Position numbers and translations under genes: made by a program. This document shows, one piece after another, positions 43,236-52,269 of a stretch of 52,269 bases of DNA. Numbering within the stretch: position 1 is the first letter of the stretch; the number at the start of each line of letters is the position of its first letter. The notes beneath the pieces are model-generated. The model was not told the DNA's origin, searched no databases, and saw only the letters and a list, made by a program, of their open reading frames with translations. The stretch spans positions 1 to 52,269 of the forward strand of contig CAAENA010000018.1 of the NCBI GenBank assembly GCA_900757205.1, in the 5' to 3' direction. Source of the stretch: an uncultured Collinsella sp. (GTDB lineage: Bacteria; Actinomycetota; Coriobacteriia; Coriobacteriales; Coriobacteriaceae).

Positions 43236-43483
43236 AGGCGGAAAATCCATCCCAGAATTCCGGCTCAGACTGGGATGCGGTTTCCGGATGACGTTTCAAG
43301 CGGAAACTGCATCCCGGAATCGACGTTCGGAATGGGATTCATTTTCCGGAAGACGCCTCAAGCGGATAGTTCATCCCGGAATCCGCGCTCAGAACGGGAC
43401 ACGCTTTCCTAACGGCGGTCCAAGCGGAAAGTCCATCCCGGAATCCCGCCTCAAACTGGGACGCACTTTCCGCTTCACCTGCC
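43236..43483. repeat. Tandem array of four 62-bp hairpin units
   Basis: Units are 43236-43297, 43298-43359, 43360-43421 and 43422-43483, all exactly 62 bp. Each carries GCGGAAA, CATCCCGGAAT, a GGGA block and TTTCC, so GGAAA-CATCCC can pair with GGGATG-TTTCC inside every unit. Units differ at many positions, which implies an old array. Confidence 0.85.
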
Positions 43484-43558
43484 GCCTCGAAAAACCTGCG
43501 CGCCCTCCATCCCAAAACTGGGTAGAAGAAGGCCAAAACGCAATCGCAGGAGGTCAAC

Positions 43559-44437
43559 ATGACTGCAGAAGATAAGGCAAAGAACGCCGGCAAGGTCGCG
43601 CTCGTTTTGGAGGGCGGCAGCTTCCGCGGGCAATTTACCGCAGGCGTACTCGACGTTCTCATGGAGGCCGGCGTCGAGATTCCGGCGGTATATGGCGTAT
43701 CGGCCGGCGCCCTCAACGGCGTGAACTACAAGTCGCACCAGATCGGCCGTGCCAACCGCATCAACCTGGCTTTCTGCAACGACAACCGCTTCATGGGTGC
43801 CGCATCGTTTGCGTCCACGGGCTCCATCGTGGGTTACGACTTTATCTTCAACGATGTCCAGGACCGCCTGGACCCCTTTGACAACGAGACGTTCGACGCG
43901 AGCCCCATCGAGATGTACGCCGTCGCGACGGACATGCTCTTTGGAACCGCCGCGTACCTCCCGGTCAAAAGCGCCGTACTTGACCTCGACGCCGTGCGCG
44001 CCTCGACCTCGTTGCCGCTGGTGACGCCGCCGGTCGAGATCGATGGGCACAAATACGTCGACGGCGGCGTAGCCGATTCGGTCCCCGTCGAGCACGTGCT
44101 GGAGGAGGCGGGCTTCGATCGCGCGGTTGTCATTGTCACGCAGGACCGCTCGTACGAGAAAAAGCCCTACGAGTTTATGCCCGCCGCACGCGCTCGCTAT
44201 GCCGACTACCCCTACCTGCTCGAGGCTATCGAGACGCGCCACGACCGCTATAACATCCAGCGCATGCATCTATGGAAGTATGAGCGTGAGGGCCGCGCGC
44301 TGGTCGTTGCTCCGCAAAAGCCGGTCGAGGTCGGCCATGTCGAGCACGATCCGGCAAAGCTTTTGGACCTGTATATCCAGGGCCGTCAGGAGGCAAAGCG
44401 CCTGCTCGCGGAAATCCAAGAGTTCGTTGAGCGCTAG
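43559..44437 (+). CDS. Patatin-like phospholipase family protein
   Basis: A 292-residue serine hydrolase of the patatin/RssA type. The oxyanion motif is LEGGSFRGQFTAG, the nucleophile serine is in GVSAGALNG (GxSxG) and the dyad aspartate in YVDGGVADSVP. These enzymes cleave lipid acyl esters. GGAGG precedes ATG 43559 at good spacing. There is no signal peptide, so it is probably cytoplasmic. It follows the hairpin array and is monocistronic. Confidence 0.92.
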   Translation: MTAEDKAKNAGKVALVLEGGSFRGQFTAGVLDVLMEAGVEIPAVYGVSAGALNGVNYKSHQIGRANRINLAFCNDNRFMGAASFASTGSIVGYDFIFNDVQDRLDPFDNETFDASPIEMYAVATDMLFGTAAYLPVKSAVLDLDAVRASTSLPLVTPPVEIDGHKYVDGGVADSVPVEHVLEEAGFDRAVVIVTQDRSYEKKPYEFMPAARARYADYPYLLEAIETRHDRYNIQRMHLWKYEREGRALVVAPQKPVEVGHVEHDPAKLLDLYIQGRQEAKRLLAEIQEFVER

Positions 44438-44537
44438 CGACGGCGAACCCTCAAAAAATGACAACAGCTAAAGAGTTGGAAAAATCACGGCTCGTGGATG
44501 ACATGTGCAGAAACTCTGGTCGGAGCCAAAATACCTG

Positions 44538-44565
44538 TTGACTCGTACGGCGAGCGGGGTAATAT
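44538..44565 (+). promoter_or_regulatory. Promoter of rplM-rpsI
   Basis: TTGACT, 16 bases, TAATAT, about 67 bp before the rplM start. Confidence 0.65.
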
Positions 44566-44631
44566 GGACGGGTTACTTGCAGAGCCCCGTGAATCTCTGT
44601 AACAACACGTACTGTACATGGAGGAGTCTAA

Positions 44632-45075
44632 GTGATTTCGAAATCGACTCACTACGCCAAGCAGGGCGAGGTCCAGCGCAACTGGGTTCTCGTCGACGCC
44701 GATGGTGCTGTCCTGGGCCGTCTTGCCACCCAGATCGCAATGATCCTGCGCGGTAAGAACAAGCCCCAGTTCACGCCCAACAGCGACTGCGGCGACTTCG
44801 TTGTCGTCATCAACGCCGATAAGGTCCAGCTTACCGGTAACAAGGCCGACACGAAGACCTATTATCGCCACAGCGGCTACAACGGCGGCCTCAAGGCTGA
44901 GAGCTTCCGCCAGGCTATGGAGAAGCACCCGGAGAAGGTCATCGAGCGCGCCGTTCGCGGTATGCTGCCCAAGACCACCCTCGGCCGTGCCCAGATGACC
45001 AAGCTTAAGGTCTACGCTGGTGCCGAGCATCCGCACGCTGCCCAGAACCCCACGAAGATTGAGCTGGAGGCTTAA
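44632..45075 (+). CDS. rplM: Ribosomal protein L13
   Basis: A 147-residue 50S subunit protein. HYAKQGEVQRNWVLVDADG, VLGRLATQIA and AVRGMLPKTTLGR are classic L13 signatures. The start is GTG 44632, preceded by GGAGGAG. It forms an operon with rpsI, 2 bp apart. Confidence 0.97.
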   Translation: MISKSTHYAKQGEVQRNWVLVDADGAVLGRLATQIAMILRGKNKPQFTPNSDCGDFVVVINADKVQLTGNKADTKTYYRHSGYNGGLKAESFRQAMEKHPEKVIERAVRGMLPKTTLGRAQMTKLKVYAGAEHPHAAQNPTKIELEA

Positions 45076-45077
45076 AG

Positions 45078-45473
<396 letters not shown>

Positions 45474-45503
45474 GGTTTTGTCTCCTTTCGAGATACAATG
45501 TAC

Positions 45504-45546
45504 AAGCGGGGCCTGCCGATTCCTCGGCGGGTCCCGCTTTTCTTTT
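45504..45546 (+). terminator. Terminator after rpsI
   Basis: An imperfect long stem, GCGGGGCCTGCCGA/TCGGCGGGTCCCGC, is followed by TTTTCTTTTT. Confidence 0.85.
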
Positions 45547-45596
45547 TCGACTAGGGCGGGCGGTTGTATATCGCCTGCTAGGGAAGGAGCGATCCT

Positions 45597-46934
45597 ATGC
45601 CCCAGAACATCTTCGGTACCGACGGCGTCCGTGGCGTCGCCAATGCCGACCTCTCGTGCGACCTCGCGTTTCGCCTGGGCCGCGCGGCGACCAAGTTCCT
45701 TGGCCCGGACATCTGCATCGGCCGCGACACGCGCCTTTCGGGTACCATGCTCGAGAGTGCTCTGACCGCTGGCATTATGGCAGAGGGCGGCCGTCCGCAT
45801 TGCTGCGGCGTTATCCCTACGCCGGCCGTGGCGCTGCTCACCGTCCAAAACGAGCTCGACGGCGGCATCGTCATCTCCGCTTCGCATAATCCGCCGGAGT
45901 TCAACGGCATCAAGTTCTTTAGCCGCAAGGGCATGAAGCTTCCCGATGCTGTCGAGGAAGAGATCAGCGCCTGGGTCATGTCCGATGAGGCCATGGCTGC
46001 CGACACGCTGCCGACCGGCGCCTGTGTGGGTCACATCATCAAGATGAAAGACGCCCGCAAGGCCTATGTCGATCATGCCATCAGCACGCTCGACGGCCTT
46101 AAGCTCGATGGCCTGGTTGTTGCCGTCGACTGCGGTCACGGTGCTTCCTGCCAGACCACGCCCGCTGCGCTGCAGCGCCTGGGCGCCACGGTCCATGCCA
46201 TCAACACCGATTACTGCGGCACCGACATTAACGTTGAGTGCGGCTCCACTCACCTTGAGCCCCTGCGCGAGCTCGTGCTGCGCACCCACGCCGATATCGG
46301 CCTGGCCCACGACGGCGACGCCGACCGCGTGCTGTTCGTCGACGGCGAGGGCAATGAGATCGACGGTGACTACATCCTGGCTATCTGCGGTTCTGACCTC
46401 GCCGCCCGCGGCAAGCTCGCCAACTCCGAGATCGTCTCGACCGTCATGTGCAACCTTGGCTTCTCCATCGCTATGAAGGAGCAGGGCTTCGAGATGGTTC
46501 AGACCGCCGTGGGTGACCGCTACGTTTTGGAGCGCATGCTCGCGGATGGCGCCGTCATCGGCGGCGAACAGTCCGGCCACATCATCTTCCTGGAGCACAA
46601 CACCACCGGTGACGGCCTGGTGACGGCTCTGCAGCTGCTGGCCGTGCTCAAGCGCACCGGTCGTACCCTCACCGATCTTGCCGGCATCATGAAGAAGTAC
46701 CCGCAGGTACTCGTCAACGTGCATTCCGACAACAAGGCCGGCCTGGACGATTGCCAGCCCATTTGGGACGCCGTCGCTGCCGCCGAGAAGGAGCTTGACG
46801 GCCGCGGCCGCATTCTGGTGCGCCCGAGCGGTACCGAGCCGCTGGTCCGTGTTATGGCCGAGGCGGAGACGCACGAGCTCACTCAGCGTGTTGTCGACGA
46901 CATCGTCGAGGTTGTCAAGCGCGAACTTCCCTAA
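45597..46934 (+). CDS. glmM: Phosphoglucosamine mutase
   Basis: A 445-residue enzyme that interconverts glucosamine-6- and glucosamine-1-phosphate for cell wall precursors. The active serine lies in SASHNPPEFNG near residue 100, the metal loop is DGDADRVL, and the phosphate-binding loop RPSGTEPLVR is near the C-terminus. GAAGGAG precedes ATG 45597. NagB 0.8 kb downstream makes the region an amino-sugar cluster. Confidence 0.96.
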   Translation: MPQNIFGTDGVRGVANADLSCDLAFRLGRAATKFLGPDICIGRDTRLSGTMLESALTAGIMAEGGRPHCCGVIPTPAVALLTVQNELDGGIVISASHNPPEFNGIKFFSRKGMKLPDAVEEEISAWVMSDEAMAADTLPTGACVGHIIKMKDARKAYVDHAISTLDGLKLDGLVVAVDCGHGASCQTTPAALQRLGATVHAINTDYCGTDINVECGSTHLEPLRELVLRTHADIGLAHDGDADRVLFVDGEGNEIDGDYILAICGSDLAARGKLANSEIVSTVMCNLGFSIAMKEQGFEMVQTAVGDRYVLERMLADGAVIGGEQSGHIIFLEHNTTGDGLVTALQLLAVLKRTGRTLTDLAGIMKKYPQVLVNVHSDNKAGLDDCQPIWDAVAAAEKELDGRGRILVRPSGTEPLVRVMAEAETHELTQRVVDDIVEVVKRELP

Positions 46935-47005
46935 TGGTCAAAAACGGGTGCCAAGTGGTAAACTGTTAAAGCTATTTTGATTGATTGGTATGTCCGAGGG
47001 GGAGC

Positions 47006-47503
47006 ATGTTCACTAAAGTCCTAAGGTCTTTTGGTATGCGTGGACGAGTTCTTACGCTGGATGCTCCCATCTCGGGCGACGTCATTCCGCTTTCCGAGGT
47101 AAACGACCAGACATTTGCCACCGGCCTTTTGGGCCAGGGCGTGGCGATTCAGCCAACCGGCACGCGTGTGATTGCACCGGCTGATGCCAAGGTCGAGGCC
47201 ATTTTTCCCACGGGTCACGCTGTTGCGCTTAACACGGTCGATGGTTTGGACGTGCTCATCCACGTTGGTTTGGACACTGTTCAGCTTGAGGGCAAGCATT
47301 TTAGCGTGCATGCACAGGTGGGCGATGTCGTCCATAAGGGTGACGTGCTCATCGAGTTCGATCGCGAGGCAATTGCTGCCGAGGGCTACGATGTGACGGT
47401 TCCCATCTTGGTGTGCAACTCCGTTGAGTTCTCGAGTATCAAGGGCTCCGTTGGCGTGCATGTCGAAGAGATGGACCAGCTCATCGTTGCTCGCGAGCGC
47501 TAG
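47006..47503 (+). CDS. crr: PTS glucose-type EIIA protein
   Basis: A free-standing 165-residue EIIA of the glucose family. It has LSEVNDQTFATGLLGQGVAI, the structural histidine in TGHAVAL and the phosphorylated histidine in VLIHVGLDTV, plus the usual KGDVLIEFD strand. GAGGGGGAG precedes ATG 47006. It could supply phosphate to the EIIBC at 16142, which lacks its own EIIA, and to others. The gene lies between glmM and nagB. Confidence 0.93.
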   Translation: MFTKVLRSFGMRGRVLTLDAPISGDVIPLSEVNDQTFATGLLGQGVAIQPTGTRVIAPADAKVEAIFPTGHAVALNTVDGLDVLIHVGLDTVQLEGKHFSVHAQVGDVVHKGDVLIEFDREAIAAEGYDVTVPILVCNSVEFSSIKGSVGVHVEEMDQLIVARER

Positions 47504-47537
47504 TAAGTGCACGTGGCCATTAGCCTACAATTCAAAC

Positions 47538-47770
47538 ACGTTTATGGAGGGCGCCCTTGAAAGAGGGGGCCCCCCGTGGCAAGATGGGATTTGTCCGAAG
47601 CTAAACGGCTTTGGGTCACCGTGGACGGGCAGGGGCCTCGACGCGGCTAGACACGAGACACATACATTACGCGACCTCGCCCTGGTGGCCGCACACGTTG
47701 GTTGCGGCCGACGCGGGCCGCGGGCAAGTGCTTGTAAGGGGAGCCTTGCCTCTCTTGTACGAGAAAGGAC
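47538..47770 (+). other. GC-rich, possibly structured leader of nagB
   Basis: A TACAAT box lies at 47526-47531. The following 230 bp up to nagB hold strong paired segments such as GGCCGCA/TGCGGCC and GGGCGCCC/GGGGGCCCCCC, and no coding frame I trust. It may be a structured leader RNA or independent small RNA. I could not match it to a known class. Confidence 0.3.
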
Positions 47771-47775
47771 GCGTA

Positions 47776-48504
47776 ATGAAGATCATTAAAGCTAAAGACT
47801 ACGAGGATATGAGCCGCAAGGCCGCCAATATTATCTCGGCGCAGGTTATCCTCAAGCCCGATTGCGTGCTGGGTCTTGCCACCGGCTCCACCCCGATCGG
47901 TGCCTACAAGCAGCTCGCTGCTTGGTACGAGAAGGGCGACGTCGACTTTGCCGAGGTCAGCACTTACAACCTGGACGAGTATCGCGGCCTTTCGCACGAC
48001 GATCCCCAGAGCTATCACTACTTCATGCGTGAGAACTTCTTCGATCACATCAACATCGACCTGAACAACACGCATGTGCCCGACGGTTCCAACCCCGACG
48101 CCGCCGCTGCCTGCTCTGAGTACGACAAGATCGTCGCCGCCGCCGGTTACCCGGATCTGCAGCTGCTCGGCATTGGCAACAACGGCCACATCGGTTTCAA
48201 CGAGCCCGATGACCACTTCTCCAAGGGCACGCACTGCGTCGACCTCACCGAGAGCACCATTCAGGCCAACAGCCGCCTGTTCGACAGCATCGACGATGTT
48301 CCCCGTCAGGCCTACACCATGGGTACCCAGACCATCATGTATGCCCGCATGATCCTAGTCGTCGCCAACGGCGAGGCCAAGGCTCAGGCCGTGCATGACA
48401 TGTGCTATGGTCCGGTTACGCCCGCGTGCCCGGCTTCGATCCTGCAGCTGCACACCAACTGCGTTGTCGTTGCCGACGAGGCCGCCCTTTCGCTCTGCGA
48501 GTAG
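47776..48504 (+). CDS. nagB: Glucosamine-6-phosphate deaminase
   Basis: A 242-residue enzyme converting glucosamine-6-phosphate to fructose-6-phosphate and ammonia. Family landmarks are LGLATGSTPIGAY, YNLDEYRGL with the catalytic aspartate, and GIGNNGHIGFNEP with the catalytic histidine/aspartate region. It is the short form without the C-terminal allosteric part. AAAGGA precedes ATG 47776; the frame is open further upstream but without a usable start. Confidence 0.96.
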   Translation: MKIIKAKDYEDMSRKAANIISAQVILKPDCVLGLATGSTPIGAYKQLAAWYEKGDVDFAEVSTYNLDEYRGLSHDDPQSYHYFMRENFFDHINIDLNNTHVPDGSNPDAAAACSEYDKIVAAAGYPDLQLLGIGNNGHIGFNEPDDHFSKGTHCVDLTESTIQANSRLFDSIDDVPRQAYTMGTQTIMYARMILVVANGEAKAQAVHDMCYGPVTPACPASILQLHTNCVVVADEAALSLCE

Positions 48505-48952
48505 CGCGAATCCTGCATCTCGACATAGCCTTGCCTAAGGCCTCCGCTTTGCGGGGGCCTTTTTGTTATCCCTCTCCGCCCGCTTGACCAAAATCTTGCC
48601 GCAAGCTTGACGAATGCCGGATGCCCAACAGCTTGATTCATTCCATACCAGATTCTATGCAAAAATGCCACTAAAAGGTCGTAGACGGTAGCGGGTGCTA
48701 GGCGAGTTGAATGACATAGCTGAACCTTGTTCATTTGCGTTACACTGCCGCTTAGATGGGACAAGCTGACAAGCTCATTTACCTGCTTAAAGACCGATTA
48801 GTCGGGGGATTAATAACAATCGGCCCTCGCTGTACAAAAACTTGCCGCTTGCGTACCAAAAGACAACCTAGAACACAAGGTCGCTCTATTCATAGCGCGG
48901 CTTGTATGGTCTTGCGGTTACAGTGTCCATACGGTCGAGTTGAGGAGCGGGC
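48505..48952. other. 448-bp intergenic region before the STAND regulator
   Basis: Holds the nagB terminator, then about 380 bp with no credible gene. A small palindrome, TGAAC-CTT-GTTCA (48721-48733), may be an operator. Confidence 0.4.
48538..48566 (+). terminator. Terminator after nagB
   Basis: AGGCCTCCGC-TTT-GCGGGGGCCT (one T-G pair) is followed by TTTTTG. Confidence 0.9.
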
Positions 48953-51952
48953 ATGGTAAACGATTTGGGCAATATGGACGACCTCGAGCTGATGCCGCTG
49001 GGCGGTGGCTATATGGTGCGACGCGAACGCTTGATGAATGAGCTTCTCGCCAAGGGCCGAAAGGCCGGCATCGTGGTTCTTTATGCGCCCGACGGGTTTG
49101 GGAAGACCTCGGTGCTGCTGCAGTACACCCATGAGGTTAAATGCGACCCGACGCGAGGCCCCGTGCGGATTATCGAGGCCGATCGCGCCACTGGGCGCGA
49201 GGTGTTTATGCAGCTCGAGGTGGTTACCGAAGAACTCAAAGACAAACCGCACTCCCTTATCGCGATTGATAATGTGCCAAACCTCGATCAGCACGATACC
49301 GAAGACCTCATCGACAGGATTCGCGGCCTGCGCGCTATGGGGGTGGGGGTCTTTATCTCCTGCCGTCCTTCAAATCGTCAACTGATTCATGGGCTGGGCG
49401 ATTCGGTTAAGATCAATGCGCAGATGCTCAAGGTGCATGCCTATGAGTATTCGGCGTGGGCATCGGCGTTTTCGATCAGCACATCGCTCGACTTTTATCA
49501 GCTCACGCAGGGCGTGCCCGAGCTCGTTTCGGCATTGCAGACGGGTCTGTATGGCCAAGGCGACGTAGCCGGTCTGCTCGAAAACGAGATTGTCAACGTA
49601 TATGGCGCGGCACTTGTCGACCTGGCTTCGCTCGACAATAATGCACTGTTTTGCGTGGCATGTCTCATGATTTTGATGGGCGAGGGCAATATCGCAGAAC
49701 TCGAGGCTTGCGGGGTGAGGCTATCGATGGTCGACCAGTCCTACTTCGTACGCGACTACCCGATCTTTGGCTTGGACCCCGCCGAGCGGAGTTTTACGTG
49801 TCTGGGCACGGAGGATAACGGACGCTTGCGCTTGCGTAAGTTGGTGGCCGAGGTTCGCCCCGAACTTGTTCCGAGGGCGGCCCGGATTTTGCTTAAGGCG
49901 GGCCGATGCGATGCGGCGATGGGCCTGGCGGACGCTTTTTTGGACCGTGATGCGGTCCTTGAACTTGCTGGGCAGTATGGGGTCGATCTGGCTCTGACGG
50001 GGCACGGGGCCGATATCTGCCGAGCAGCGCTGGGCACGATCGATGCCGAGGATCCGGCTCCAGAGCCAACGCCTGCCGAGGCGCTTGGCGTATATCTGGC
50101 AGCGGTCAGCGTGTCCAATACAAAGCTCGCTCGCTATATGGCATCGGTCATCGAGCGCGGGGGCGAACGGGCGGCCTGCGAAATAGACCCTGTTTCATGG
50201 AGGGTGGCCCAGACACTGACGGCTGTTTGCTATGGGGACAACGGGCTTGGGCTTCCTACGAACCTGACCGCGCCAGAAATCGAGACATCCCATACCGCAC
50301 TCGATATGTTGTCCGCGCATATCGAGGTCAAGCGCTGCCTGACCGAGCGGGGAGATGACGGCGGCGTTCTACAGCAGCTCAAAACGAGCAAGGCCTACGA
50401 CTGCGAGCTCGACATCGCGGGGATTGTTATACGGGCCGACAGCATGCTGGTGGAGCTTTTTGACGGGTCGTTTGCGGGAACCGACGAGCGCGACGACGAG
50501 ATGACGGTGGTGCGGGAGGCGCTCGACGTACGTGGGCTCAAGGCGATGGCTATCTGGGTGCGCATGGTGTTGGCGGCACGGCGGCTCCTTTCCGGCTTGC
50601 CGGTAACCGACGACGCGGCATTCAACGAGCTCGATCGTTTTGCCGTGCGCATGCGCGACAACCAGATTCAGCTGTTTGGCCTGTTGCTAGAAGGCTGGCA
50701 GTCGCTGGCAGAGGGACGGCCGGTTAATGCAAAGTTCCGTGCGGTCCAAGTGCTCAAACTTGCCGAGGAGTCGATTGCGTACATGCGCGATAACGCATTG
50801 CTGTTGGAGCGCGCGGCGTATCTGCGTAACACCTCGATGGTTTCGGTGCGCGAGGAAGCGGAGCTACTCGATATAAGCCAGACGCAGGTTGGTGGAGCGG
50901 AGGCCTGGATGGTGGCGCTGCATTTGGCCTGTGCGGGCCGAGACAGCGATCTTGCGGCCTGGATGTCCATGAATCGTGCGGGGATTCTGGAGCCATCGTA
51001 TCGGCTCTTTGCGCGCCTTGCCATGCATTGTCTGGGCGAGCCGGCGACCAGGATTCGCAAGAAGCTTCCCGTGCGCGAGCTGTCGCGGTACTCGCTGCGC
51101 GATGATCTGGAAGGGGAGGGCGAGCGCCTGTTCCAGGCCGGCGAGGTTGAAGCCGTTGATACCATCGACCATATCGAGATTCGCATGTTTGGTGCGTTCC
51201 GCGCCGAGCGCGACGGGTTTCCCATCACGGACAAAATGTGGCGCCGCAAGAAGGCGGCGACACTTGCCGAGCGGCTTGCGCTGGGCATGGATGCGCTCGT
51301 CGATCGTGAGACGCTGGCCATGGAGTTGTGGCCCCATGCCGAGTTCAATAGCGCCCGCAACAACCTGTACTCGACGATATCGCGCTTGCGGTCGGCTTTG
51401 GGACCGACGCCGGATGGCAAGTCGTGTGTGCTCATCCAAAATGAATGCATCGGACTCAACGGCGACTACGTCAAGACCGATGTACGGCTGTTTGACCAGA
51501 TAAGCCGCGAGGTTTTGGGAAATCGCACGGGTGCGCGCGGGCCCCATTTAGTTGAGCTGTGCCTTAAGATTGAGCAGCTTTATGCCGGACCGCTGTATGT
51601 TCCCAATGGCTGTAATCCCACCTACTTTTTGCGTATGCGACGCATTATGCAGTCAAAGTACATCGATTGCATGATTAAGGGAGCAAATGCCGCTCTAGAA
51701 GAAAACGATCTGCAGTCGGCGATTTGGCTGGCGGAGTCGGGTCTTCGACAGGAAACGGCGCGTGAGGATATGGTGCGCTGCGCCATGCGTGTCTACAGTG
51801 CGGCGGGGCGGAGGCGCGATATCGTCGAGCTATACAGTGGGCATATGCACCATCTGAGGGAGCAGGTCAATGGCGTACCCGAGCCCGAGACGCGGCATCT
51901 ATATGAGCGCTTGGTGGAGGGTCGGCTCAACCGCGTGCTGGTCGAGCGATAA
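48953..51952 (+). CDS. Large STAND-like regulator with SARP-type DNA-binding and BTAD domains
   Basis: A 999-residue protein. An N-terminal ATPase has a Walker A motif, YAPDGFGKTS, near residue 46, and a plausible Walker B, LIAIDNVPN, near 105. A long helical middle region, probably TPR-like, runs to about 735. From about 740 a winged helix (IEIRMFGAFRAERDG, ARNNLYSTISRLRSALGP) leads into a bacterial transcriptional activator domain of helical repeats. This is the MalT-like layout with a SARP head at the C-terminus, unlike LuxR-type MalT. GAGGAG precedes ATG 48953. It is alone, so targets and ligand are unknown. Confidence 0.8.
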   Translation: MVNDLGNMDDLELMPLGGGYMVRRERLMNELLAKGRKAGIVVLYAPDGFGKTSVLLQYTHEVKCDPTRGPVRIIEADRATGREVFMQLEVVTEELKDKPHSLIAIDNVPNLDQHDTEDLIDRIRGLRAMGVGVFISCRPSNRQLIHGLGDSVKINAQMLKVHAYEYSAWASAFSISTSLDFYQLTQGVPELVSALQTGLYGQGDVAGLLENEIVNVYGAALVDLASLDNNALFCVACLMILMGEGNIAELEACGVRLSMVDQSYFVRDYPIFGLDPAERSFTCLGTEDNGRLRLRKLVAEVRPELVPRAARILLKAGRCDAAMGLADAFLDRDAVLELAGQYGVDLALTGHGADICRAALGTIDAEDPAPEPTPAEALGVYLAAVSVSNTKLARYMASVIERGGERAACEIDPVSWRVAQTLTAVCYGDNGLGLPTNLTAPEIETSHTALDMLSAHIEVKRCLTERGDDGGVLQQLKTSKAYDCELDIAGIVIRADSMLVELFDGSFAGTDERDDEMTVVREALDVRGLKAMAIWVRMVLAARRLLSGLPVTDDAAFNELDRFAVRMRDNQIQLFGLLLEGWQSLAEGRPVNAKFRAVQVLKLAEESIAYMRDNALLLERAAYLRNTSMVSVREEAELLDISQTQVGGAEAWMVALHLACAGRDSDLAAWMSMNRAGILEPSYRLFARLAMHCLGEPATRIRKKLPVRELSRYSLRDDLEGEGERLFQAGEVEAVDTIDHIEIRMFGAFRAERDGFPITDKMWRRKKAATLAERLALGMDALVDRETLAMELWPHAEFNSARNNLYSTISRLRSALGPTPDGKSCVLIQNECIGLNGDYVKTDVRLFDQISREVLGNRTGARGPHLVELCLKIEQLYAGPLYVPNGCNPTYFLRMRRIMQSKYIDCMIKGANAALEENDLQSAIWLAESGLRQETAREDMVRCAMRVYSAAGRRRDIVELYSGHMHHLREQVNGVPEPETRHLYERLVEGRLNRVLVER

Positions 51953-51985
51953 AAAACGGGCGCCCGAAGTACTTGGGCACCCGTA
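51951..51985 (-). terminator. Terminator for the minus-strand YhbY gene
   Basis: ACGGGCGCCC and GGGCACCCGT (one mismatch) flank GAAGTACTT. The minus strand has six T residues after the stem, so it mainly serves the gene at 52022. Confidence 0.75.
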
Positions 51986-52021
51986 AGCTTGCTATGTGTC
52001 GGCTCGCCGGATCATTGGCTC

Positions 52022-52269
52022 TTAGACGAGCTTGATCTTCTCGATGTCCTTGCGCGAGGACTCGCGATACAGCGAGAACTTGCGGCCGATAACCTGAATG
52101 ACGTCGGCGTGGCAGCGCTCGGCGAGCTCCTCGGCGGCCTCACGGGCAGAAAGGCTGGAGCCATCGAGCACGGAGCACTTAACGAGCTCGTGCTTCTCCA
52201 GGTAGGCGACCGTCTGCTCGACGGTGCCCTCGTTGACATCGGACTTACCGATGATGATGGCGGGGTTGA
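52022..52269 (-). CDS. YhbY/CRM-family RNA-binding protein, 3' part
   Basis: The minus-strand frame ends at TAA 52022-52024 and runs off the window. The 81 visible residues include EKHELVKCSVLDG and ADVIQVIGRKFSLYRES, the signature of the CRM/YhbY RNA-binding fold associated with ribosome assembly. The 5' end is missing from the window. A terminator lies just downstream. Confidence 0.85.
   Translation of the reverse strand, partial: NPAIIIGKSDVNEGTVEQTVAYLEKHELVKCSVLDGSSLSAREAAEELAERCHADVIQVIGRKFSLYRESSRKDIEKIKLV

Noticed and set aside
43236..43483. CRISPR array
   Set aside because: Units differ throughout, there are no invariant repeats with unique spacers, and no cas genes are near.
47538..47770. 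SRP RNA, RNase P RNA or 6S RNA
   Set aside because: The diagnostic cores of SRP and RNase P RNAs are absent, and the 6S-like central bubble could not be shown by eye.
52012..52239. Minus-strand 75-codon ORF at the window end
   Set aside because: It is Ser/Arg/Pro-rich and in the wrong frame; the overlapping frame ending at 52022 gives a clear YhbY-like protein.

Overview
The window reads as chromosomal DNA of a high-GC Gram-positive gut actinomycete of the class Coriobacteriia, most like Collinsella. This is inferred from the GC-rich coding bias, an actinobacterial GlnR-like regulator beside glnA, a Gram-positive sortase/pilin locus, a one-piece tmRNA, GatCAB, NAD-dependent ligase and many short palindromic repeats in the gaps. 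No species-level marker was checked.

Layout. 1-5.4 kb: a DinJ/RelB-nucleotidyltransferase fusion with a truncated partner, glnA and a GlnR-like regulator, a low-GC patch with a decayed peptidase-like gene and two small unknown genes, then an HtrA/DegP protease. 5.6-10.2 kb: ligA, facing a MATE exporter-MerR regulator operon. 10.3-14.1 kb: a DUF559-like endonuclease gene bracketed by two copies of a 63-bp inverted repeat, then moaA and a moaC-mobB fusion. 14.3-19.6 kb: a histidine phosphatase, then a beta-glucoside module (BglG/LicT antiterminator with a clear RAT/terminator leader, PTS EIIBC, 6-phospho-beta-glucosidase) with two tandem inverted-repeat elements inside. 19.8-22.2 kb: an MFS transporter and a Cof-type HAD phosphatase. 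22.7-32.1 kb: a sortase-dependent pilus locus with a large beta-helix adhesin, two pilins, a MarR-like protein and a class C sortase. 32.5-36 kb: gatCAB. 36-41 kb: an AraC regulator divergent from a heterodimeric ABC exporter pair. 41-42.4 kb: a DinJ-PIN toxin-antitoxin pair and an unknown gene. 42.6-44.4 kb: tmRNA, a tandem array of four 62-bp hairpin units, and a patatin. 44.6-48.5 kb: rplM-rpsI, glmM, the PTS EIIA-Glc gene and nagB. 48.9-52.3 kb: a 999-residue STAND/SARP-type regulator and the 3' part of a YhbY-like gene.

The most striking observation is in the pilus locus. The first gene, which would encode a secreted, sortase-anchored protein of about 1116 residues, is interrupted just after its signal peptide by a run of ten G residues. 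With nine Gs the two halves join into one continuous frame; with ten, as here, translation stops after 73 codons. This looks like slipped-strand phase variation of a pilus tip adhesin, captured in the OFF state. Second in interest are the LicT antiterminator leader, whose terminator arm also carries the ribosome binding site, and several families of dispersed or tandem hairpin repeats, one of which flanks the endonuclease-like gene on both sides.

Metabolic links inside the window: the EIIBC lacks an EIIA domain, and a free EIIA-Glc lies 31 kb away, so the two may work together. GlmM and NagB bracket the EIIA gene and tie it to amino-sugar metabolism.
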